DNA from: Tillandsia leiboldiana
Taxonomy: Eukaryota > Streptophyta > Magnoliopsida > Poales > Bromeliaceae
Direction: 5' to 3'
Assembly (NCBI GenBank): GCA_029204045.2
Contig: CM055065.1
Span: 16,192,251-16,256,250, forward strand
DNA length: 64,000 nucleotides
Positions 21,600 to 33,949 of the stretch are shown here, piece after piece. The number at the start of each line of letters is the position of its first letter. Position 1 is the first letter of the stretch. A program made the translations under genes and the position numbers. Under the pieces are notes generated by a model. It was not told where the DNA came from, did no database searches, and saw only the letters and a program-made list of their open reading frames with translations.

Positions 21600-23620
21600 A
21601 CAAAACCCATGCTCACATGATTCTATTTCCATTCAGGCATTGGAAGGCTCGGTCACTTGCCAGCGAGAACCTGATGTTCAGCATTAACTTGCTGTCAAGT
21701 TGACCATAAGAAAGGAACATCCCAAAATCTCTATTCATTCCAGACCACCAGAATTGTGCCCGGAGGCCTCTATACATCTTAGTACCACCTGAGGGAAAGT
21801 TATAAGGTGTATAGTGAGCCTCCCTCAGCATCTGCTCTCCAATCCTTAAATCCATAGGCACACAATTGCGGTCCCTGTACCTAAGTACTCCCGCTATACC
21901 AATGGCAAAATTCCCAACTTGACCCTGCTATGTCTGATCTCTAATCCTCGCCAAATAGGGGTCCACACTCTGTTTTTTCCTTGATCCTATCTAACAGAGT
22001 TGGCTGCAAGACTAGAGACATAAGTCTTACAGAAACCCCAGGGAATACAACCTCAATGTCCAAACGCCTCAGCTGCTCTAATAGTGGCATCTGCTGGGTA
22101 ATCAACAAACTCAATGAATACACTGCTTGTCTACTCAAGATGTCTGCATCCATAATCACTTTCCCAGGATGGTACTAAAAACCCAAGTCATAATCTTTTA
22201 CCAACTCCAGCCATCGGTGTTGTCTCAAGTTGAGCTTCTTCTGAGTGGCAAGTATTTCAGCTCTTGTGATCAATGAAAATTTCACAATCCTCCCCATACA
22301 GATAGTGGCACTACAGCTTTAGTGCGAAACCACAGCGGCCAGCTCCCACTCATGGGTAGGGTAATTCTTCTCATAATCCTTCAGTTGACGAATCTTGATT
22401 TCAGCTCTTCAAGGCTCTATTAACACTGTTCATCCTAAGCAAATATGATCTCCTTTCTAGTCCATCCGGTGAGAGGAGTGGAGAGCTTCGCAAAACCCTT
22501 CACAAAATGATAGTAGTAGCCAGCCAAACCCAAAAACTACGAACCTCAATGACCGTCGTTGGTCTAGGCCAAATCCGAACTGCATCAATCTTCGTCAGGT
22601 CTACTGCCACACCTGTGGCTGAAATCACATGGCTAGAAATGCAACCTCCTGAAGCCAAAATTCATACTTCTTAACTTGGCATACAACTTCTTTTCTTGGA
22701 AAAGTTGCAGCACTATCCTCAAGTGCTCCTCGTGCTTATATCGCTTCGGAAGTATATCAGAAATATCAACAATGAAAATCAATACGAACCGATCCAATAA
22801 GGTTGGAAAAATTCTATTCTTCAGATCCATATAGGTGGCAGGGCATTAGTTAATCCAAAATGCATCACCTAGAACTCATAATGCCCATACCGAGTCTGGC
22901 GTGCGATCCTCAATAAGCCTTCGGTCCTCACTCTCAACTAGTGGTAACACGACTGGGGATCTATCTTCGAAAATGCTGAAGCCCACTGCAACTGATCAAA
23001 CAAATCATCGATTCAAGGCAACGAATATCTATTCATGGTGACCACTTTATTCCATTCTCTTTAATTCACACAAGGTCTAAGTGAGCCATCCTTCTACATC
23101 ACAAACAGTAATTGCACTCCTCAAGGTGACGCACTGGGCTGATAACATCTTTATTCAACAAGTCTTGCAGATGCGCCATTAGTTCTCTTAACACGGTAGA
23201 AGTCATCCCAGAGGGTGCCTTAGAATTGGTGCAGTTCCCCCGGAACTACATCAATTACAAACTCAACCTCCCTATCCGGCGGCATCAATGAAAGCTCACT
23301 AGAGAAAACCGCTGGGTACTCACGAACAACAGAAATGTCCTCGATCCCCAATGCCGTCGTAGGCACCTCTACCACCGACGCTAACAATGCAACTCATCCT
23401 CTACTCATCATATGTCATGCCCTGGCCGAAGATATAGTCGCTGCGAACAGCATGCTGTGGCATCCTCTGTAAACATATTCCTCCTGACCCGGCTCTCACA
23501 GAGTCACTGTCCTCTCTCTTTAGTTAATCGTGGTATAATATTGAGATAACCAATCCATACCAAAACCACATCGGAAACCTGGAACTAAAGTAGGACCAAT
23601 AACTCAATGAGTAAAATCTA
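21600..23620 (-). pseudogene. G2 decayed protease-RT-RNase H-integrase
   Basis: Sense order from 23620 downward: protease tail (about 23430-23610), the PELS / MPPDREVEFVI linker to RT (23230-23360), an RT core relic at 22633-22830 with LDRFV, a damaged FIDDI site and EHLRIVLQL, RNase H sequence (22190-22450), a linker with LSLLITQQ (21941-22159), and the integrase zinc-binding start with REAHYTPY and RAQFWWSGM (21613-21861). Stops and frameshifts separate every piece. Compared with the readable G4 copy (49183-51387), the integrase catalytic core and C-terminal tail are missing. Function is lost, so the element would need proteins in trans. Confidence 0.75.
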
Positions 23621-23639
23621 AGGTCCTAACTGCACTGGT

Positions 23640-23990
23640 CAGGATCTACAACACTCATCTAGCCTGAGGAGGCCCCACCATCTGCAGCGACATCGGAGGA
23701 GTCGATGCAGACGATGATGCAAAGGTCCCAAATGGCCGCATCTGTAGCACCAGTTCTGTCACTACTCGCACTGATGGGGTGCATGAAATCTGCCTCAAAT
23801 AACACACCTGTCAGAACATCTCTCCTATTGCTATTGTCCCTGCTGCATGGCTATCTCTGCTGCTGTGGCTGTCTTGACATTCGAATTTCTCCTAATCTCC
23901 GTCCTCTCTGAGATTCGTGACCCAGAAACTAATATCACTGTAGCCTCGGAGATTTTGATCGACTGGTCTGTCCTCCATCAGATTATGCCG
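23640..23990 (-). pseudogene. G2 gag C-terminal relic
   Basis: Reverse-strand sequence matches, in shifted frames, the zinc-knuckle part of G4 gag at about 48960-49160 (a glutamine-rich run, then the PDRCVICGG region). No open frame is left. Confidence 0.5.
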
Positions 23991-24309
23991 GGCACTTTTT
24001 CTCAAACTCTATCGGCTTGCCAAATCTTTCAAACTCGAATGTGAAAATAGCCCTTGGACCCCAGATCACTCGAACCCATTCTGGTCGAGGAACAAATAAA
24101 GATGATACTTATTCCAAAAAAAATATATATATATATATTTTGATTAGAGGAAACACATTTTAGTAAACTTTATTTCTTAGGATAATCTGTTAAAACCAGT
24201 TTTACTTTTCCAAACCTCGAAGGGTTAGCAACTTCACCTTATCAAGCAAGAGCAGGCCCTGGCAATCCTTCGAAATTTGGAAGAAAACGTTGGCATACCC
24301 AAAATCACG
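23991..24309 (-). mobile_element. Old LTR fragment inside G2 gag, left half
   Basis: Aligns by eye with 25860-26110 of solo LTR G3 (CCAAACCTCGAAG, then ATCAAGCAAGAGCAGG, then TTGGAAGAAAACGTT). The right half continues at 28785-28850 after the G3 insertion. It is probably a truncated older LTR of the same superfamily inserted in gag. Confidence 0.6.
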
Positions 24310-26639
24310 TGTCACGCCCCGGCGTCGAAACTGCGACCCGGGCTCGCCAACAGATCTGCCGCCCATACGGAAACCCCGTATAGACGAAGCGACTAACCTG
24401 CAAGAAGAATCAACTACAGTACACATATATCAGAGCTGAAAGTAAAAGCTGCAGGAAAACTGAAATCCAATCACTGTACAACTGAAAATAATACAATATC
24501 CATCTCCCAAATACGATCGTATGAAAAGTCCTCTGATACAAAATCCAAAAGGGAGATATCTCCAATAATACATCAGTGTACAAGCTCTCAATACAACCAT
24601 ATCCTCACTACATCAGTCTCTCAAACTGTAAAATAAAATACAACTCTATACCTCACAACAAAGGTCTCTCAACAAGAAACTCTCAATATATAAAAAGGGT
24701 ACATCTACCACACTCTAAGGAACTATGCTGGTAGGGAACTATCACGCGACTCCCTGTCCTCGGTCCGTCAAGCCAGCTCGGGCAGGGACGGAAGGAAAGC
24801 CTCAGCAACCTGTCACTGACAAAGGGTGTGAGAACTACATCCTACAGTAGTTCTCAGTGGGTACCGTCTCCAAGACCCACGGTCTGCCCACTAAGTCTAC
24901 TAGAGGCAAGATAACAGAAAAAGACTGGGATAGGAAAACAAAGCTGGATAAGAATCAACAGCTATCATGCCTCTATCTACTATGCTCAAGGGGAAAAACA
25001 CAGATGATGGTATGCAACCACTCACTACTAGATGCCTCAAGTACCCTGCTCAAAGGAATACTCATCTAAGAGCAAGCAATACACCACTCGCACACAAGGT
25101 GCTCTCAAAACCCAAATCTCAGTGACTGCCACATAGGGTCCAGTCAAGCCTGCGCCAAAACTACTGCCACTACGCCCAAACAGGACTTGGTCTTACGTAG
25201 GGTGTCCCACATGGACTATCTCAATCTCAAGCGAACTCTAGTGTATCAACTAGTCGCATCATCGCAGCCTCGTCAGGCTCGGTATCATCATCGCACCCGG
25301 GGCGTAGCTCGAGGGGAGCGACCCCACCGAACTCAAGTATCTCAAGTATCTCATAACTGGCATAGAATGCCAGGCTCAGCAGGCTATAATCCTCGATCAA
25401 ACAGATCGGTACTCAATGCTCAACTAGCATAACTCAGTCGGAGAAAGACTCCACGACTCGATCTCACAACACTAACCCACTAAAAGAAGGTACAACACAG
25501 CTGGGACCGCCGTCACTCCAAACGGCTCCCAAAATGAATCCCCACTCATAAGCGAGAAGAACCGACTGACGCAGCAAAGGTCCGAGAATCCCGTTAGGCC
25601 GGTGCCTAGAACCCCAATCAAACAAGAATAGACTCTAGGCTCAGCCTATCGAAGTTCTCGATCCTTTACCGTTCAGAGATTCGGCCCCTCTCGGTTAAAG
25701 TGGGAACCCATCTCAACCTACAAATCTCACGGGCTGGAGATGCTCTACAGCCAGATCCACGAAGAGTCCGAAAACCCCGGGAGACTAATACCTACGACCC
25801 CAATCAAACAAGAACAGGCTATAGGCATAGCCCCCCCGTTGCTTTCGACTTGCTTTCGACCCCAGAAAGAAATCAGCCCTTAGAACCCAGACCACTCGAA
25901 TCATCTCGGGTGGATAAGTTTATAAGAAACAGTGACATTTATTACAGAAAGCCATTTGATCTGAGAGAAATCCATCTTTTTAATGATTTTTAGTCTTTTT
26001 AGGAAAATAATTTGCAAACAAGTTTTATGTCCAAACCTCGAAGAGCTAATGCCCTCGTCCTATCAAACAAGAACAGACTCAGGCGACCCTGCGAGGCTTG
26101 GAAGAAAACATTAGCTGACTAAAATCATGTGTGCGCCCAAAAAGGTTCTGGGTTCAAGGTCCTGCTGTCACTAGTACACCACTGCCACTACCACTGTAGT
26201 GACAACCAACTCCAAAACACAACGTCTCGGGACCACCGTCTACCCAAACGGCTCCCGCCAGAACCAAACGACTGGCTCTAACCACCAGACTCCACTCGGC
26301 CCCCAGGCCCGAGTGCAACATACGTCCCACAATGTCCTGACCACTCGGCCCAATACCCCGGGCGAGGAACTCTAAGTCCAGAAAGAAATGCACTGTGTGG
26401 GATGTCTAAAACATAAAAGAACCTAGCCCAGATTGAGGTTCTCTATTGGTCTGGTTACACATGCAACATATGACGGGGGTGCTAGTCAAAGTTCCAATGA
26501 ATCACTTAAACTAGCATGCAAAATCCTATCATAATAGAATTAGAGAGAAGTCTGCATACTTGGAGATAAAAACCAACCCACCTCGGTAAGCCACCAATTG
26601 CTCGTAGACACTTGCAATTGGCCTCCACGCGATCCGCAC

Positions 26640-26985
26640 TCAAAACGAAGCACGATGCCGGAATCCGCACGTAAAACGGAGTCAGCACGCAAAACGGTGC
26701 ACGGTGCCGGAGTCCGAACGCAAAACAGAGTCCGCACGCAAAACGGTGCACGGTGCCAGAGTCCGCACGCAAAACGGTGCACGGTGCCGAAATCCGCACG
26801 CAAAACGGAGTCCGCACGCAAAACGGTGCACGGTGCCGGAGTCCGCATGCAAAACGGTGCACGGTGCCGGAGTCCGCACGCAAAACGGAGTCCGCACGCA
26901 AAACGGTGCACGGTGCTGAAATCCACGGGCAAAACGGAGTCCGCACGCAAAACGGTGCACGCCGTCGGGGACCGCACGCAAAACG
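26640..26985. repeat. Tandem repeat of 18- and 31-bp units in G3
   Basis: Alternating units built on GTCCGCACGCAAAACGG, either short (then AGT) or long (then TGCACGGTGCCGGA). There are about 13 units with scattered substitutions. The 70-146 residue ORFs on both strands are repeat shadows. Confidence 0.85.
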
Positions 26986-28136
26986 TTGCAGTAAAACACG
27001 ATCCCTAACACAGATAAGTGCAAGAGGGTCAAAACACTATCCAAAAGAACGCTCTAAAACTGTGCCAAAAACACCGTAAAAACAAGTGCGGGACCTACCT
27101 CGACGCGTCGCGTCGCCCATACGATCCGTTTGGAACACCTCGCGCGCTCCGCGAGGTCCACTGCGCGCCGCCGCACCCCACACAACTCCCTCCCTCTCAC
27201 TCTCTCACGCTCGGTTGGAGAAGAAAGGAAGAGAAGAGAAGAAAATGGCGTGCGGGGGAGGAAGAAGAAGAAGAAAAGAAGGAGAGAGAGAGAGGAGGTC
27301 CACGCTGCCGGTCCACGGTGCACCGCACAAAGAGGGGGCCCAGCTGCCGGGTGGTCCACGAGGCCGGGGCGCGTGCACCGGGTCCACGCACGTGCCCCGT
27401 GCGCCAGGTGGCGTGCGGCAACGCGCCCGCCACACGGGCGCGTTACACCGCACCACCCCAGGCGCGGGACACGCGCCCGCCACACGGGCACGCGTGCCCC
27501 CTCGCCCGCGCGGGCGCCAACGGGGGCCCGCCACGTGGCGGCCCCCGCGCGACCTGCGCCGAAGGTGCGTCAGCGCCCACGTGCGTCCGTACGCCCCCGA
27601 GCCCCGCGCGCCACGCCTCGATTTGCGTGCCGCCAACCTAGGGGTTCGAGCCGCGCCGCCTCGAAAAACGTGCAACTCAACCGGGCTCCAAACCAAACAA
27701 GTAAATAGTCCATTCTCAATGATTTCGCGCGCTGAATCCAAAAACGATGTCCATTTCTCCAAATTCTCATCCAAAAATTTGCCGAATGCCCCCGAATAGC
27801 CCACTTGATCCGATTATCCGTGCCGGGTCCAATTCTGAAGTCCGATTTGCCAAATTCCAACTCTAAGAATTCCCGAAGGCAACCGGAGAGGTAATCTCTT
27901 ATCCAAACTTCGCCCGGAGCCCAAATTTGACATCCGCGTCGCGCGAAACCACTTCTAAACACTTGACGGGTCCTCCAATTCCCACGGGATCTCCTTTTAA
28001 GCCCAAGGTCCAACAATTGTGTCCAAATTGCGCACAAACACCACCGACACATCACGCAGGCCTCCAGTGATGCAAACTAAAACCCGAATTGCACCACAAA
28101 TCCATTTCTCGGGCCCGACATGCGCACAAACACTCC

Positions 28137-28725
28137 CAACGTGTGACGCCCCACTTCCCAGGGGGTCACCCATCCTAGAACTACTCTAGCTCTAGCACGC
28201 TTAACTCTCATGTTCCTCTTGGATCTTGCTACCATCCAAAATGCTATAGCCGGGTTAGAGATTTTAGTCCTATTATATCATTTTATATAGAGGACTAATC
28301 CAAATTCCGGGGGTGTCACATTCTTCCCCCCTTTAAGCCCTGACGTCCACGTCAGGCTCAAGCACACTCACAAGCACCAGGCGATGTGAGACTCGTCTCG
28401 CTAGCCTTAGCCGACCTTGTGAGGAGCTGCACTCCACTTACAACGGTCATTAGCCGGGGAGCCTCGCTCTACCCGCTATATAACCCTGGCTCAGCCGAGA
28501 CTCATCTCACATTTCCGGCTGGTGAATGGCTCTGATACCAACTGTGACGCCCCACTTCCCAGGGGGTCACCCATCCTAGAACTACTCTAGCTCTACACGC
28601 TTAACTCTCATGTTCCTCTTGGATCTTGCTACCATCCAAAATGCTATAGCCGGGTTAGAGATTTTAGTCCTATTATATCATTTTATATAGAGGACTAATC
28701 CAAATTCCGGGGGTGTCAATCAACG
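28137..28725. repeat. CAACG target site duplications flanking the TRIM
   Basis: CAACG at 28137-28141 directly before the left LTR, and at 28721-28725 directly after the right LTR. Confidence 0.85.
28142..28720 (-). mobile_element. TRIM (miniature LTR retrotransposon), 579 bp
   Basis: Two direct LTRs of 179 bp (28142-28320) and 177 bp (28544-28720) differ by two 1-bp indels and the last two bases. The ~220-bp interior has a reversed PBS (GCTCTGATACCA, 28530-28541) two bases from the right LTR and a reversed polypurine tract (TTCTTCCCCCCTTTAAG) against the left LTR, so it is a minus-strand element with no coding capacity. A CCTGACGT/ACGTCAGG hairpin with a 2-nt loop lies at 28339-28356 beside the PPT. 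Termini TGTGAC...GTCACA resemble the surrounding gypsy LTR ends, suggesting a gypsy element as mobiliser (inference). Confidence 0.9.
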
Positions 28726-28784
28726 GCCACCAAAAGCTGCCCAACAACCAGCAAACCCTACGCGGGGGATTCCGGGACCTCACA

Positions 28785-28850
28785 TCACGTATGTCTAAAA
28801 GAAACATTCTGGGTTCATGGTCCTGTTATCATAAACTCAACATCAAAATC
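28785..28850 (-). mobile_element. Old LTR fragment inside G2 gag, right half
   Basis: Aligns with 26112-26170 of G3 (GGTTCTGGGTTCAAGGTCCTG versus ATTCTGGGTTCATGGTCCTG). Right limit uncertain. Confidence 0.5.
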
Positions 28851-29290
28851 ATTCAGCCACCCTACAAAATAACTCCGAAAATACTTTCCTTGACTGTCTT
28901 ATCCCGACCTGCTAGTCGAAAAACATCCAGCCTGCAACACTGGGCCAACCGCCCAACATTTGCCCCTACTCCACAGAGGTCAAAATCAAACCGAACCCCC
29001 TGCTCTGACACTATTCAACAATGTTGCCGAGGGCTCCAGGACTTGCTGTGCTGGCTCACCTACTGAGTTAACAGCTGCGCCACCTGCTCTTCCTGTCTAC
29101 AGTTCTTCTTTTCCCAATGGATCATCTGAACTCTCAACTCGTCTATCTCGACAGATCTCTCATGCCCAACCCTCACAGGATAACGGGGTGATATGCGTAG
29201 GAACAGATCGCGCAAAACAACACACAAAAGAACAGCTAACACTACACTCAAAATCAAACCACCGCTCGACCCAATCTAGCGAAAGCCCAA
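28851..29290 (-). pseudogene. G2 gag N-terminal relic
   Basis: Minus-strand sequence with an ELRVQM...RQEEQVAQLLTQ run (29060-29257) equivalent to the ELRAQVAQ...RRQEE region of G4 gag at 37835-37910. Broken by stops, and separated from its C-terminal part by the nested LTRs. Confidence 0.55.
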
Positions 29291-29312
29291 GACATCGCCC
29301 CACTTCTGTAGC

Positions 29313-29338
29313 CTTATGTCATCTGTAGCCAACATAAG
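29313..29338 (-). other. Leader hairpin of G2 (candidate packaging/dimerisation element)
   Basis: 9-bp stem (29313-29321 with 29330-29338, two G-U pairs on the sense strand) and an 8-nt loop TCTGTAGC, about 160-190 nt after the PBS. Same geometry as 45035-45060, 58683-58708 and 37629-37654. Confidence 0.6.
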
Positions 29339-29499
29339 CCCAGCAGAAGAAGGGTATGTCAAATTCCTCCCTCTACTCCATCAGAGAGTTAATAAACCAA
29401 ATCACTGACTTTCGCATAATCACGTCTCTCACGTGCTATTATCCTAGGGTCAGCCAATAGCCTAGGGTTTCCTAAGTCCCAAAACGGCCTATTCCCTAA

Positions 29500-29511
29500 G
29501 CTCTGATACCA
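29500..29511 (-). other. G2 primer-binding site
   Basis: GCTCTGATACCA, reverse complement of TGGTATCAGAGC (initiator tRNA-Met 3' end), eight bases inside the 5' LTR. Confidence 0.9.
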
Positions 29512-29519
29512 ACTTAATC

Positions 29520-32500
29520 TGTCACGACCAGGGTGTAAACCATAACCCGAATTCGACAACAGATCCGCCGTATATGTAGTATTTTCCACATATACGAAGC
29601 GACACAATAACTCAAGCAACTAGGTGTAGTGTACAAGAGAATATATATAGCCACAAAAAGTGGCTCAGAGCGAGGAATGAACATAAACTACTGTATAAAC
29701 AAACACCACCAGCAGACAAAACTAGTAAATAACCACCACCAAACAAGCCTCCACAACTAAGAATAAACTCCAATCAAGATTACAAAATCCAATCCATGAT
29801 GAAAGATACAACAACTCAACTGAAATGAACTATAGACATACAACCACAAGGCTTTCCCAAACATAAACAACATAACACCAAACCCAACAACAAAGTACAA
29901 CTCCACTATACTAATATAATCCCAAACATACAGCTCCACAATGTACAACCCCAAGAATATCACATATACAAGTCTCAAAATAACAATACTACTACAACAA
30001 TGACCAGTACACCACTCCAACCAACTCTCCAACAAATATAATAAGAGCAACTCCAAAACATCTCTAACAACAACACCAAAAGAATACAACTCTCGGACTG
30101 ACATAAATACATAAAGCTGGCTCCAGCCAGACCAAATATACAGTAGTCGGGGTACATAAAAAAACTGAAAGAAATAAATAAACTATAGGGCGACCTCTAT
30201 CAGAACCATCGGGGTGGAGCTCTATCTAGTCCACGACTCCCTTGCCACGCTCTGCCTGTATCGCTGTTCCAGAAGAGATCACTGGGGAGCAACAACGGGT
30301 GTGAGAACTACTAACAGCAGTCCTCAGTGGGTAAATCATCGAACCCCCGACCTACCCACCGAGTCTACCATAAGGGCAAAGTAGGTGATAGTAAGAAGAA
30401 TAACAGTAATAGCTGAAAAGGAAACTATTCTACTATGCCCAAAACCAACTGAATAATGTCAAGAGTATGCATGAATGAATGTATCACGACCCTCGTGTAC
30501 CAATAATGTCTCCAACTGTATGATCTCAAATAGACACATGCATACCTCATAGAAACAACTACTGAGCTATATAATATCAACAGATATGTGATCTCAAATG
30601 TATAACTACATATGTATGCATCACGAAAGGTAACTGTCAATGTAGAACCCAGTCCTGGATAGGGCCAAACTTGCCTGTATAAATCAATCTCAACAACCGG
30701 TACACCAACCCGGTATAGAGCTCAATCTCACGAACTCAGTATCTCCACTGTCCAAATGACCGGAACCCAACACGGTCTGACCGGCACCCAACACGGTCTA
30801 AAGCCTACTCCGGAGTGGCACTCGAGGGGAGCGACCCGCTCGAGTCAATAAGTAACCCATATCCAACAGCTCTGTCAAGTATCTCAGTCAATCAGGCAAA
30901 AATCGACACTATGCTCAAAGTGGAGACTCACTCAATCCACAATGCAAAACCCAGCCCCAACTGATGCATAACACTAATCGGTCCAACCGCCCACAGTTCG
31001 CGGTTGCCGAAACAATAACCCGAGTCGATAATCTAGTGCTATCCCACCCGACTCAACAATATAGCTATACTATTCCCATCCCCGCTCTCTAACCCGAGCA
31101 ATAATAGCATAAGAGGAAAGAAAAGGGTTTTCTCCTAAGTTTGATTCCAACATGAATAGTATAGCATGAATAAAAGAGATATGGCCTATCTATATGTCTA
31201 GATATCAAGGAATAGTTCTCACACATGATCAATATAGTTTTCAACAAGAAACTTAAATATAAGTATGATTAAACCCATATAGATAGTAAGCATCACACAA
31301 GGTTGCACTTTTGGTTGAGTCGACTTGTAGGCCGCAATTTCGATGTGCTCAACAACCCACCTGTTTGCTCAATGACTAGAATCCAATCCTGCAGATTTTT
31401 GGCGATTTCGGTATGTTATTCGATGCCTTTCCAACAACTCGCCTTGCCTTGATATTCCTGTTGGAGAAAAATACACATACTAACCCAATTTCCGATGCCG
31501 AAAAATAAGCTGAGATTCAACTCACTACAACATCCAATTGAAACACCTTTACATGCGGACCCAAAAGTAAAATTATTCATCTTGCATCTAAGATTACACT
31601 CATCCTTTAAAATTGACCACCTCAAGTACACTTAACCACAAAATTATATAAAACCCTCAATTTACTATAAATGCCATTCAAACATACATGCAGATTTTCA
31701 ACAGCAAAAGGGCTGAAAGGAACTTAGATATGGTGTATCAATTCTTATCCAAATTTCGTGATTAAGGTATCAATTTGTTCCTCTTGAAGTCTAGAAGATA
31801 ACCCAATTTAAATTTCCACATTCCACCAAGATAGCAAAGAGAAATCCTAAATTTACCACATGCTGTCCAAAATTGGAATCTGAATAAAGGGCTTCAAAGA
31901 TGGTGAAATTTACCTATTTTAGAGCAAGATTTAGTCCTCCATTTTAACACAACAAGTGTGGGTCTCTGAGTCCTGGTGAAAACCCCCCAAAAATGAGCTT
32001 AAAATTCCACTTCTTCAGTCCTAGGGAGCAAAAACACCAGGCATAACTCAAAACTAGTTTTAAAATCTCAGTTGTGCACAAGAGTCCCAGAAATGGTTTA
32101 ATTTACCTATCTTAGAGCCCAAATTTGAGGCTCTAGAAAATACGAAAATTGTAGGTATAGAAGTCCTGAAAATATCCCAACAAAAATCAACTAAAAATTC
32201 CATTTGTACATCCCAGGGGAGTAAAAACACTAACCTCTGCTCGGAATCCTCCACAGAAAACAAGTGTCTCAAAGATTGCTATATTTACCTTGTTTAGAGC
32301 TTCAATTAGGTTCCCATCTTCAGTATGAAAGTTGTAGATCTGGAAGTTGTGAAGAGAACTCCGCAAAAATGGCCCAAAAACACCTCTCCTACAGCTGGGA
32401 AGCCTTCCTGCAAGAAAATGTGACGTAGTGGGATGCTCAAACAGCAATGACCAAGCTTCACAAATGAAGGTTTCCATGGTGGAGAAGAAGAAGATGATGG

Positions 32501-33229
32501 CTCTATCTTGGACTCCCAAGTAGCTAAGAAGTATAAGATGTCCTAAAGAGAAGCCCCATGCCAAATAGCCCTCTTAAATAGCCTTAACCTGTTCCAAAAT
32601 TGGGATTGAGGTGCACTACAACACACTTCACCAACTCCCCTGTCACACCCATCCCCCTTGCACCAGATCCGGTGCAAGGGGGGTCGGACCAAACGGTCCG
32701 ACCGACACCAGGCGCGCGGGCTCGGTGACAGTGCAGCCCGGCCCACGCGCCACGCGCGCGTGCGCATGCGCGGCGCATGTTTGCCCGGTGCACCGCTCGT
32801 GCACCGGCCCTGCGGTCGCCCACCTGGACCCGGTGCACGCCTCCGCATGCACCGCGCTGCACCTGCCGGTGCATGGCTCGTGAGCCGGCCTCCGTGAGCC
32901 CGGTTCATAGCTCCCTGTACACCCAAACACACCACTTAGCTCCCAAAAACCCAGAAATAGTGTATTTTGCACAGTTTTTCGCACTGAATCCATTTTTCTC
33001 GTCCATTTGACGAACCGAGGGTCCCAACACACCGAAAAAGTATACTCAAAGATCTCCAAACCATAACTGTACAACCACCGCACTTTCGTGCATCTCCTTT
33101 ATGCAGATTTTCGCACCGGATCTGATTTTCGCATCCTTTTCGCACACAGACAACTCTAACACACCCAAAATGTGCCAACGAGCTACCAATCCACTAGTAA
33201 CTCAACTCACAAGAATTCAGGTCTTCACA
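29520..33229 (-). mobile_element. G2 5' LTR (3710 bp)
   Basis: Nearly identical to 17440-21150, with the same termini and the same hairpins shifted by 12080 bp near the start (invariant box at 30821-30837). It ends TCTTCACA and is followed by the GGTAA duplication. Confidence 0.9.
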
Positions 33230-33234
33230 GGTAA
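33230..33234. repeat. Target site duplication GGTAA (right) of G2
   Basis: Matches 17435-17439. Confidence 0.9.
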
Positions 33235-33905
33235 AATGTCCTCACAAGATGAAGACAATATCCAGTAGTCTCTGGAAAATTGCAGATTGGAGCAAATCCT
33301 GCTTGATCAAAAAGTGTTCCAAACACTTTTGAACGATCCTTGAGAGCTGCGACATTTACATGTCTCTCACCTATGTATTCGCGCTTCTCAAAATCCTTTA
33401 TCCTTTCACTATTGACATGAACGATGTTCTCCGGAGGCGGCTCATCAATCTCAATTCCACGGGCTCTACCTTTCCTTGTTGCAACAGTTTTTTGCTTCAT
33501 TGACATGGGGGCTTTCCCTTTCACGAAAGCAGTAGGTGGTGTCTTCGACTTTGCTGAAGCTAGGGTTTTGCCCTTTGATGGAGCAGGGGCTTTCCCTTTT
33601 TCGGGCGCTGCAGCCAATGCTGCTGTTTCTTCCAAAATTTTGTCCCAATCCTCCGATTCTATTTCCGATTCTTCTACGGAGATATACTCTCATTCCTCTT
33701 GATTCTTTCTTGCCCTCTTGAGCTTGTTGGTTGCTCGAGTCCCAACCATTGTTGCAATGAGCACCAAAATCCAGCCAAATACCATCTTGGCAAATTTTGA
33801 AAAACAATCACTTGCGAACAAGAACTCAAAAAACATGAAAAAAAAAATTGTTTGATTTCTAAAAATTTGAAAAATATATCCAAACAATCCTTATCATGTA
33901 GAGAG
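33235..33905 (-). pseudogene. S1 env-like / 'plant transposon protein' ORF, 5' part
   Basis: Minus-strand ORF (136 codons from 33635) with a basic, Lys/Ala/Pro-rich N-terminal half (repeats of KGKAP type), then an acidic linker and a domain with RIKDFEKREYIGERHVN and FDQAGFAPICNF. It runs directly into the G2 insertion point, and the domain continues at 17434 and below. Upstream sequence to about 33905 is AT-rich, and S1 is lost beyond that, where plus-strand gypsy integrase begins. Highly charged N-terminus and position after pol fit the env-like ORF of SIRE-type elements. No enzymatic motif is visible. Confidence 0.6.
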
Positions 33906-33949
33906 ACTAGGAATGAAGTTAGATTTGCAAAGATAATTTTGAAGCTAGA

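Larger units (their letters stand above)
24310..28784 (-). mobile_element. Solo LTR G3 (4475 bp including a TRIM)
   Basis: Starts TGTCACGCCCCGGCG and ends GGGACCTCACA. It is flanked by TCACG on both sides (24305-24309 and 28785-28789) with no interior or partner LTR, so it is a solo LTR left by LTR-LTR recombination. Contents: U5 hairpin (24360-24386), a 9-bp perfect CCCACT/ACACCC hairpin (24830-24855), invariant box (25308-25324), three AATCAAACAAGAA-loop hairpins (25605-25641, 25788-25828, about 26030-26095), a tandem repeat (26640-26985) and a GC-rich block (27300-27620). Without the TRIM it is about 3.9 kb. Confidence 0.88.
17440..33229 (-). mobile_element. Complete Ty3/gypsy element G2 (15.8 kb with nested inserts)
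   Basis: Two near-identical LTRs (17440-21150, 29520-33229), PBS (29500-29511), PPT (21151-21186) and a 5-bp GGTAA duplication define a complete minus-strand insertion into the S1 env-like ORF. Order on the sense strand: 5' LTR, PBS, leader hairpin, gag N-terminal relic, an old LTR fragment holding solo LTR G3, gag C-terminal relic, protease, RT, RNase H, integrase relics, PPT, 3' LTR. No domain is intact, although the LTR pair differs at only a few sites per few hundred bases by eye. It is a recently moved but coding-dead copy. Confidence 0.9.

Noticed and set aside
26506..27079. ORFs of 71-146 residues rich in Cys/His/Arg or Lys/Ala
   Set aside because: Shadows of the 18/31-bp tandem repeat in solo LTR G3.
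27018..27804. Overlapping ORFs of 192-237 residues on both strands
   Set aside because: GC-rich LTR block with no domain and mutually exclusive frames.
28142..28720. MITE interpretation of the 579-bp element
   Set aside because: It has direct, not inverted, terminal repeats plus PBS, PPT and a 5-bp duplication, which define an LTR-type TRIM.
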